Program-made: the position numbers and the translations under genes | Origin: Verrucomicrobiia bacterium | Lineage (GTDB): Bacteria; Verrucomicrobiota; Verrucomicrobiia; Opitutales; Opitutaceae | Length of the DNA stretch: 5,617 nt | Direction of reading: 5' to 3' | Assembly (NCBI GenBank): GCA_030424825.1 | Contig: JAUHWE010000347.1 | Location: forward strand, 1-5,617 | Shown here: one piece after another, positions 1-4,090 of the stretch | How positions within the stretch are numbered: the first letter of the stretch is position 1 | Layout: the number at the start of each line of letters is the position of its first letter | Notes under the pieces: model-generated | What the model saw: the letters and a program-made list of their open reading frames with translations, nothing else | Databases searched by the model: none | Told to the model about the DNA's origin: nothing

Positions 1-1
1 G

Positions 2-46
2 ACCCCGGACCGGATGATCTCGGTCAAGGTGGCCGCCGATGCGTAA
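2..46 (+). CDS. C-terminal 14 codons of an upstream gene, probably a cytoplasmic cyclophilin-type peptidyl-prolyl isomerase (5' partial)
   Basis: The frame starting at base 2 reads TPDRMISVKVAADA followed by TAA. From memory, a PDRMISVKVAADA ending is characteristic of the cytoplasmic PpiB-like cyclophilins of Rhodobacteraceae, which often sit directly upstream of a second, secreted cyclophilin, as here. The stop overlaps the next start (GATGCGTAA, ATG at 39), indicating translational coupling in an operon. Only the tail is in the window, so the product call rests on this short string and on the neighbour. Confidence 0.55.
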   Translation, partial: TPDRMISVKVAADA

Positions 47-188
47 ACTGGCTCTGGCCTTTTCCCTGCTGGCCTCCCCGGCGCTGGCCACGGGGTTGCA
101 GATCGAAGTGGCGGGCGAGGCGTCCGGTGTCGTGACCATTGACCTGTTCGAGGACGTGGCCCCCCAGCACGTGGCCCAGATCGCCGCC
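39..188 (+). CDS. Secreted cyclophilin-type peptidyl-prolyl cis-trans isomerase, N-terminal 50 residues only (3' truncated at the junction)
   Basis: The ATG at 39 overlaps the preceding stop codon. Residues 1-17 form a classical signal peptide (MRK, a hydrophobic stretch, then SPALA), so the product should be exported to the periplasm. Residues 19-50 match the first strand and helix of the cyclophilin fold: SGVVTIDLFEDVAPQHVAQI corresponds to the family pattern G-x-[IV]-x-[IV]-x-L-x-x-D-x-A-P-x-H-V. A complete protein would continue with an FHRVI-type catalytic segment and run to roughly 160-190 residues. Here, after IAA (codon ending at 188), the frame enters antisense msrB sequence and stops at 258-260, so the last 23 codons are not cyclophilin. 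GC of 1-188 is about 69%, against about 48% immediately after, so this piece has a different origin from the rest of the window. Confidence 0.75.
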
Positions 189-575
189 ACAGTTGTTGCA
201 ATGGACTTCAGTGCGAGTCATGCCATGGCTGACGTCGGTGGTCTCGCCGACCATTTGTGAATTGGCGGGATCGAAGAAACTAGGCCAACCGGTTCCCGAA
301 TCGAATTTCGTGCTGCTTGCGAAGAGTGTTGTACCGCAGCCGGCACAATGGTAGTTTCCGTCTTTTTTCAAATCCCAGTATTCGTTCTGAAAGGGAGGTT
401 CCGTTCCTTGATTTCGCAGGACTCGGTATTGTTCTGGGGTTAGGGATTTTTTCCATTCTTCATCCGATTTTTGGAATTTCCCTATTTGGCTGATCTCTGC
501 GTTTGATGGCAGGCCACAGGCACCTGCTTCGGGACCGGTATTCCGAGGTTTATGTTCGTCAACATTTTCTGGCAT
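183..575 (-). CDS. msrB: Peptide-methionine (R)-S-oxide reductase MsrB, truncated: the catalytic C-terminus is missing at the junction
   Basis: MsrB reduces the R epimer of methionine sulfoxide in proteins using thioredoxin. Translation from the ATG at 575 gives an N-terminal extension of about 35 residues, then the SelR domain. This shows KSDEEWKKSLTPEQYRVLR (from residue 36), the first zinc pair CAGC (C77, C80), KFDSGTGWPSF (90-100), SHGMTRTEV (117-124) and the second zinc pair CNNC (C126, C129). The family then requires HLGHVF-DGP and the RYC-N motif with the catalytic cysteine. Instead the reading goes GGDLGHV and then LGGHVLEQ, which is the antisense of the cyclophilin gene, open to a spurious stop at 24. 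About 30 residues including the catalytic cysteine are therefore absent, and the fragment as it stands cannot be active. No clear Shine-Dalgarno precedes the ATG, but no other Met precedes the domain. Confidence 0.9.
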
Positions 576-600
576 AGGGAGGGTTATAGGAGGTCTGCTT

Positions 601-669
601 TTGAAGGCGAACCGAATCGCGCGGTTGGTGACCAGAGGTGGGAAAGTCTACTTCCGCCGGAATCTATGA
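601..669 (+). CDS. Possible 22-codon small ORF with TTG start behind a perfect Shine-Dalgarno
   Basis: AGGAGG at 588-593 is a complete Shine-Dalgarno and lies 7 nt before a TTG at 601. The ORF encodes a basic peptide (MKANRIARLVTRGGKVYFRRNL, read with Met for TTG) ending in TGA at 667-669. Few other genes in this window have any recognisable Shine-Dalgarno, which makes this one stand out. It lies in the gap between the divergent msrB and the 58-residue gene. It could be a leader peptide, a real microprotein, a remnant, or chance; I recognise no family. Confidence 0.25.
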   Translation: MKANRIARLVTRGGKVYFRRNL

Positions 670-807
670 TTCCCGAGTGAACGAATACGAAGTAGGGCAT
701 CTAGAAACCTGATATCCAATGAGGGATGATTGCTAATCCCGCACGTAAATGTCATTGACAGGCGAGGCTGGATTTTTTTCTTAGCTGCCTCTTAATTCGT
801 AATCAAT

Positions 808-984
808 ATGGCAGAAGAAAAGAAAAGTTCACCCAATAAGCCGGAGTCCAAGCCGAGTAAGAGTGAATCTACGCCTAAAGCGAAAAGCGATTCCGTGAGC
901 CAGAATGGAAAGGGCGATGTTCCGAGGAATATCTTTTCAGATGAATTCCGGAGAAATTTCGAATCGATCGACTGGAGTAAATAG
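808..984 (+). CDS. Small hydrophilic, lysine/serine-rich protein of 58 residues, unknown function
   Basis: The ATG at 808 is the only possible start because an in-frame TAA lies at 793-795. The product begins MAEEKKSSPNKPESKPSKSE, continues as a charged, Lys/Ser/Glu/Pro-rich, probably disordered stretch to about residue 38, and ends in a more ordered-looking segment, VPRNIFSDEFRRNFESIDWSK, with aromatic residues spaced along an amphipathic pattern. This resembles small proteins with a flexible N-terminal tail and a short C-terminal binding motif. There is no signal peptide, transmembrane segment or cysteine. No Shine-Dalgarno is visible. The gene converges on the uracil-DNA glycosylase, with 65 bases between the two stop codons. 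Product unrecognised; coding is supported by the clean start, composition and position. Confidence 0.6.
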   Translation: MAEEKKSSPNKPESKPSKSESTPKAKSDSVSQNGKGDVPRNIFSDEFRRNFESIDWSK

Positions 985-1030
985 GCGTTTTTGTATTCGC
1001 TGGATTCGGCTGTAAACAAGAGTCAAATGT

Positions 1031-1051
1031 GCTCGGTTGTCTCCGAGTTTT
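1031..1051. terminator. Candidate shared terminator hairpin between convergent genes
   Basis: CTCGG (1032-1036) and CCGAG (1043-1047) form a 5-bp stem around the 6-nt loop TTGTCT, with an outer G-T wobble (1031/1048). TTTT follows on the plus strand (1048-1051, reaching the glycosylase stop codon). It sits about 47 bases after the 58-residue gene on the plus strand and immediately after the glycosylase stop on the minus strand. The stem is short and the T run is only four bases, so this is a modest candidate. Confidence 0.35.
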
Positions 1052-1793
1052 ACCAGATCCCTTGCTCGGTCAATTGCTTGGTAGCGGCTTGGGCCCATCC
1101 CCTGTTAGCTGCGGGGCTTGCGGGCGAGGGATGCAAAACTTTCCCGTGCTGGATTTCAATCCCAGAGAGAGCGATCTTAGCTCGAGTTTGGGCGAAGCCT
1201 CCAATGCCAACGACCCAATCGGGCTCCAGCGTTTCGATGCATCTCCGAAGATGATGATCGCAGATTTCGAAGAGGGCGGCCGATTCGTTAGTGGGGAGTT
1301 TGTCCGGAGTTCGGTTTCGCGAGCTTTCTTCCATAAAAACGAGCGGGCAGTAGTTGAGGACGAAATGCTCGTCGAAAAAATCCATGGGATTGGGATAGCG
1401 CTCGGCTAGGAGACCCCAGAGTCGACGACCGGAAACTTCTGATTTTTCGCATTCGAATCCTACGATGGGGCGCTTTGGGTGTTCATGCTTTGGTTTCTTT
1501 ACGGATTCGTTGATTCCCATCCAGTCTCGAACGAATGAAATTTCTCCGAAAGGAACTCCCGTTTGCGACATGCCCCAAGGCCCAGGGTTCATGCCCATAA
1601 ATACGACACGCTTTTTTGAAGCTCCAAATTTTTCGATATAGCGACGGTGGCTTTGCCAAGCATAGTCGAGTGGATTGTAAACGTAGGATACCGGTTCCGC
1701 GAACTCCAGTTGATTGACTCGGTTAGAAAGCGCTTTGGCTGCGTCAATCAGGCTTTTAGAGAAACTCATGGTCGGGTTTTCGGATATCCCCAT
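1050..1793 (-). CDS. SMUG1: SMUG1-type single-strand-selective monofunctional uracil-DNA glycosylase
   Basis: The enzyme excises uracil and oxidised pyrimidines such as 5-hydroxymethyluracil from DNA, starting base-excision repair and leaving an abasic site. The 247-residue product carries the SMUG hallmarks. GMNPGPWGMSQTGVPFGE (67-84) is the water-activating motif with catalytic Asn69. NYCPL (147-151) is the base-recognition segment corresponding to human NFCPL. VVGIGGFAQTRA lies at 194-205. HPSPASPAANRGW (221-233) is the minor-groove intercalation motif with catalytic His221. All key residues are present and the length is close to the family norm (about 240-270), so it should be active. An ATG at 1793 is used; a second ATG at 1769 would remove 8 residues ahead of the domain and is equally possible, as neither has a Shine-Dalgarno. 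The gene stands alone on its strand, 278 bases beyond the glycosyltransferase stop. Confidence 0.93.
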   Translation of the reverse strand: MGISENPTMSFSKSLIDAAKALSNRVNQLEFAEPVSYVYNPLDYAWQSHRRYIEKFGASKKRVVFMGMNPGPWGMSQTGVPFGEISFVRDWMGINESVKKPKHEHPKRPIVGFECEKSEVSGRRLWGLLAERYPNPMDFFDEHFVLNYCPLVFMEESSRNRTPDKLPTNESAALFEICDHHLRRCIETLEPDWVVGIGGFAQTRAKIALSGIEIQHGKVLHPSPASPAANRGWAQAATKQLTEQGIW

Positions 1794-1893
1794 TAGACCG
1801 TCAATCCCTTACACGAAGGGTCTGTTGGATTTTTATGAATCTCGTATGGACCTGCAAACGTATGTGTTATTGGGATTTTAAATAGGGGGAATT

Positions 1894-1977
1894 ATGATAG
1901 CAATTATTGTTTGCGGCTTTTCGGTCGCTGTTCTGCTGTTTATGCTAGCGATGGATATTGAGGACATTTGTGCCTGA
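1894..1977 (+). CDS. Possible 27-residue single-pass membrane microprotein
   Basis: In the gap upstream of the glycosylase, AGGGGGA (1884-1890) lies 3 nt before an ATG at 1894. It opens a 27-codon ORF, MIAIIVCGFSVAVLLFMLAM followed by DIEDICA and TGA at 1975-1977. Residues 2-20 form one uninterrupted hydrophobic segment followed by an acidic tail, the typical architecture of small membrane proteins. It is divergent from the glycosylase gene (start at 1793, about 100 bases away). Its short length and the close Shine-Dalgarno spacing keep confidence low; no family is recognised. Confidence 0.3.
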   Translation: MIAIIVCGFSVAVLLFMLAMDIEDICA

Positions 1978-2029
1978 TTCCATTGCCGGTGTGACGGCTT
2001 GTAAAGAAAACACAGATACGATGAAACCG

Positions 2030-2064
2030 GCTTCCATGCGTGCACGAATCTTCGTGCGGGAGGC
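2030..2064. terminator. Hairpin just after the glycosyltransferase stop codon
   Basis: GCACGA (2042-2047) pairs with TCGTGC (2052-2057) around the loop ATCT, a perfect 6-bp GC-rich stem. Outside it, GCTTCC (2030-2035) can pair with GGAGGC (2059-2064) with one wobble, leaving ATGCGT bulged. It begins 8 bases downstream of the minus-strand glycosyltransferase stop (2072), where a terminator is expected, but no T run follows on that strand. It may instead be an mRNA 3'-end stabilising structure. Confidence 0.4.
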
Positions 2065-2071
2065 TTAAACT

Positions 2072-2752
2072 TTACCGTGCGTTTGAGTAAAGTTGGGATA
2101 GCCTTTGGGGGTGAACTCCCGCATGGAAGGCCGCGACGAGACACAGATTCAACAACTGCTGTCGCAAAACGCCATGCTTCCTAAAGCGTCTCGATGAAGT
2201 GGTTACGGCCAGGGGGGACTTGACAAATCTACCCATGCTTCTAAGGCGAGTCTGTAAGTCTACATCCTCAAAGATTGGGTACAACTTGAATTTGCCTAGT
2301 GCGTAGAAAGCTGACCTGTGTAAAAAAAGCCCTTGGTCTCCATAGGTAAAAAACGAATTATTGAGAGAAGCACACAGGGAATAGAATTTCAAAGTCTTCG
2401 AAGATGGCTTGAAAATGAGACGAAACGAACCCGCGATTGCCCCCGGGCTTCCCATCAGAGACTCTACCTCTGCGGATGCTCCCGGCGGTAGAGAAGTGTC
2501 GGCGTGAAGAAATAGAAGCAGATCTCCGTTGGACTGATCGGCGCCTCGATTCATTTGAATGCCTCTTCCGGGCGGGCTCTTTATCGTTTTGCATCCGTGC
2601 TCCAGGGCGATGTTTAGCGTGTTATCGGAGCTTCCTCCGTCGACGATAATAATCTCCTTTTTTCCGGATTGGGATTGCACACTCTTCAAGGTGTCAGCCA
2701 ATGATCCCTCTTCGTTCAACGTGGGTATAATATAGGAAATGCAACGTCCCAT
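2072..2752 (-). CDS. Glycosyltransferase, GT-A fold, TIGR04283 family (GT2-like)
   Basis: A nucleotide-sugar-dependent, probably cytoplasmic glycosyltransferase with unknown acceptor. With the ATG at 2752 the product is 226 residues and starts MGRCISYIIPTLNEEGSL, the usual beginning of this family. VDGGSSD (37-43) is the nucleotide-binding motif, GRGIQMNRGA (62-71) the family-typical segment and LLLFLHADT (78-86) the metal-binding DXD-equivalent. YGDQG is at 137-141, FEDVDL (161-166) carries the acidic catalytic motif, and SSRRFRKHGV (186-195) precedes the C-terminal amphipathic helix. Length is normal for the family. An in-frame TTG at 2776 would add 8 residues, but the ATG gives the conventional N-terminus. 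Neither has a Shine-Dalgarno. It follows the exonuclease by 55 bases on the same strand, so co-transcription is plausible. Members often sit next to other TIGR04282/TIGR04283 transferases or radical-SAM genes; none is seen here. Confidence 0.88.
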   Translation of the reverse strand: MGRCISYIIPTLNEEGSLADTLKSVQSQSGKKEIIIVDGGSSDNTLNIALEHGCKTIKSPPGRGIQMNRGADQSNGDLLLFLHADTSLPPGASAEVESLMGSPGAIAGSFRLIFKPSSKTLKFYSLCASLNNSFFTYGDQGLFLHRSAFYALGKFKLYPIFEDVDLQTRLRSMGRFVKSPLAVTTSSRRFRKHGVLRQQLLNLCLVAAFHAGVHPQRLSQLYSNAR

Positions 2753-2807
2753 GGATGGAGAACAGATTGATTCCAAAGAAGAGGCAAGGAATGGGAGACT
2801 GGCTTGG

Positions 2808-3509
2808 CTAGTAGGATACGGATGTTTTAAAGCTATGACCGATTTTCCGATTCTTCATTCCTGAAACAGGTGCCGGTGAAAGCGCCGGCAATTGAGCTTC
2901 GTGTACGGGGACTCTTGAGCACAATTGCTCGAGATTCGGATGATCCTGTATCCTCTGGAAAACGTGTGCCAACAAGATAGCGTCCCCCTTGGCGTCGTGT
3001 CGCCGGATAGAGGAAAGCCCTGCCGATAGGCGTTCCGCGATGTCGTCTAGCGAGTTGCGAAGTCGTGAGAAGTCCGGCCAAAGTACCTCAAAAATATCCA
3101 TTGTATCGATAAACTGGATTTTACGGGTAAGGGCAGGGTCGTCGCTTACATGCTTTGAAATGAAGCGAAAGTCGAATCGGTAGATATCGTGCCCGAACAA
3201 GGCTGCGCTTCCGACGAAATCGGAGAGCATCTGAATGCCTTCCTTGGGAGAAGGCGCGTTCTTGACATTACTGTCCCGGACACGGGTAAGTTTTTGAATC
3301 TGCTTAGGGATGGGTTTTCCAGGGTTTACGTATGTGCAGAAAGATCTGCCCATTTCCATACGCATTCCACCGAGTCTTATCGCGGCGATTTGTGTAATTT
3401 CCTCTTCCTTTGGACGCAAGCCAGTCGTCTCGAGATCGAACACAACGAGCTCCTTCACACCGAGCAAGGGGTGATAGTGCGAACTATGGGCTTGATTGAG
3501 AGGTTTCAC
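2808..3509 (-). CDS. Stand-alone DEDDh 3'-5' exonuclease (DnaQ/PolC-epsilon superfamily)
   Basis: Predicted metal-dependent 3'-5' exonuclease acting on DNA or RNA. In the 233-residue product, Exo I is VVFDLETTGL (22-31, metal ligands D25 and E27), Exo II is LFGHDIYRFDFRFI (104-117, D113) and Exo III is RRHDAKGDA (169-177, H171 and D176). All five DEDDh residues are therefore present. Exo II has GHD where many members have AHN, so it is slightly divergent. The fold ends near residue 190 and is followed by a ~45-residue Pro/Ser-containing, basic tail of unknown role. No polymerase, BRCT or helicase domain is fused, so this is not PolC or DinG. The start is uncertain: the longest reading uses GTG at 3509 (stop in frame at 3522-3524), while another GTG at 3458 begins just before Exo I (VKELVVFDLE). 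It is upstream of, and probably co-transcribed with, the glycosyltransferase. Confidence 0.87.
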   Translation of the reverse strand: MKPLNQAHSSHYHPLLGVKELVVFDLETTGLRPKEEEITQIAAIRLGGMRMEMGRSFCTYVNPGKPIPKQIQKLTRVRDSNVKNAPSPKEGIQMLSDFVGSAALFGHDIYRFDFRFISKHVSDDPALTRKIQFIDTMDIFEVLWPDFSRLRNSLDDIAERLSAGLSSIRRHDAKGDAILLAHVFQRIQDHPNLEQLCSRVPVHEAQLPALSPAPVSGMKNRKIGHSFKTSVSY

Positions 3510-3662
3510 TGGATGTTGAGCTTATTCGTCATCTAATTTTACAAGACTGTGAGTGTCGGCTCTCCGTTCCCAATTGGAAGTACTTTATTTTGTGACATTG
3601 CTTGCTCTCTTTGCTCCCGGTGCGTTTCGGCACCCGATTTGGCGGCGTTTGGGGATGTTTTA

Positions 3663-3881
3663 TTAAAGGCTCGGATCGGAAGTCTTGCCCTCTCTTATCG
3701 AGAGTATCATCTGAATATTGGACAGTCGGTGAGCGATCTCCTGAGCAATGTTAAGATCGTTTTCTCGCTCCAGCACCGTGCCTAGCCGGTTCTCGATTTG
3801 TTCGAGACGCGCCAGCTCTTTCACGTACTCCTGACGAAGAGGAGACTGAGCTTCGAGATTGTTGTGCGTCGGCTGTATCAT
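3663..3881 (-). CDS. Small coiled-coil protein of 72 residues, unknown function
   Basis: From the ATG at 3881 the product begins MIQPTHNNLEAQSPLRQEYV. Residues ~15-65 are strongly helical, with heptad-like Leu/Ile spacing (ELARLEQIENRLGTVLEREN, then AQEIAHRLSNIQMILSIREG), predicting a coiled coil or two-helix hairpin. It ends in a short polar tail. There are no cysteines, signal peptide or membrane segment. A longer reading from TTG at 3920 would add 13 residues but would run across the plus-strand promoter, so I prefer the ATG; no Shine-Dalgarno supports either. It is divergent from the sigma-54 regulator and lies 153 bases upstream of the exonuclease on the same strand. Family unrecognised; a dimerising or adaptor role would be a guess. 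Confidence 0.6.
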   Translation of the reverse strand: MIQPTHNNLEAQSPLRQEYVKELARLEQIENRLGTVLERENDLNIAQEIAHRLSNIQMILSIREGKTSDPSL

Positions 3882-3887
3882 GGGCGG

Positions 3888-3913
3888 TGTAAAATTGCGT
3901 AGGTTGTAAAATT
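3888..3913. repeat. Two direct repeats TGTAAAATT at 17-bp period abutting the promoter
   Basis: TGTAAAATT occurs at 3888-3896 and again at 3905-3913, with starts 17 bp apart. The second copy ends exactly where the -35 element of the plus-strand promoter begins. The position, between divergent genes and directly upstream of -35, is that of an activator site for the regulator gene or an operator for the coiled-coil gene. The sequence is AT-rich, so coincidence is possible. Confidence 0.35.
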
Positions 3914-3942
3914 TTGACAAGCAAGATTTACATTTGTTTAAT
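3914..3942 (+). promoter_or_regulatory. Sigma-70-type promoter for the response regulator gene
   Basis: TTGACA at 3914-3919 is a perfect -35. After a 17-bp spacer, TTTAAT at 3937-3942 matches the -10 consensus at five of six bases. Transcription would start near 3949, giving a ~140 nt leader before the ATG at 4091. This is the best promoter match in the window, and it suggests the regulator gene is read by the housekeeping sigma factor rather than by sigma-54. Confidence 0.65.
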
Positions 3943-3999
3943 GTTTTTTTGACTTTCGCTCGGCATGAGTGTTCCTCGCCTCTGATTCAATTCAGCGTC

Positions 4000-4016
4000 C
4001 GGATACTTTGTATCCG
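4000..4016 (+). promoter_or_regulatory. Perfect 7-bp dyad/hairpin in the leader of the response regulator
   Basis: CGGATAC (4000-4006) and GTATCCG (4010-4016) form an exact inverted repeat around TTT. In RNA this is a 7-bp hairpin in the middle of the predicted 5' leader; in DNA it is a 17-bp dyad suitable as an operator about 50 bp downstream of the predicted transcription start. No T run follows, so it is not an intrinsic terminator by itself. Confidence 0.4.
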
Positions 4017-4090
4017 TAAAGCAGGTACGAGAGTCGCGTTGAATAGACGCTTGTAAATCCTCCGGGGCTCCGATTCATTGATCCCTGTAA

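Noticed and set aside
24..182. The msrB reading frame stays open down to base 24, suggesting a 183-residue protein.
   Set aside because: The residues after GHV (about 137-183) have no MsrB similarity, are Gly/Arg/Gln-rich, and are simply the antisense of the cyclophilin gene.
755..786. Perfect TTGACA at 755-760 as a promoter for the 58-residue gene.
   Set aside because: No acceptable -10 lies at 15-19 bp (best matches have three of six bases), so I do not call a promoter.
1029..1409. 126-codon plus-strand ORF.
   Set aside because: It lies entirely antisense to the SMUG1 gene, whose motifs are unmistakable; no family resemblance.
1830..1857. Possible minus-strand promoter for SMUG1 (TTGCAG, 16 bp, TAAAAA).
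   Set aside because: The -35 has only three consensus bases and the region is AT-rich; not distinguishable from chance.
1878..2144. 88-codon minus-strand ORF.
   Set aside because: It overlaps the end of the glycosyltransferase in another frame and has atypical composition; its length reflects the inverted repeat region being free of stops.
3549..3785. 78-codon plus-strand ORF antisense to the coiled-coil gene.
   Set aside because: The minus-strand product has regular heptads and a normal composition; the plus-strand one is a cysteine/serine-rich shadow.
3965..3985. Six-codon upstream ORF (MSVPRL) in the regulator leader.
   Set aside because: No Shine-Dalgarno and too short to separate from chance.
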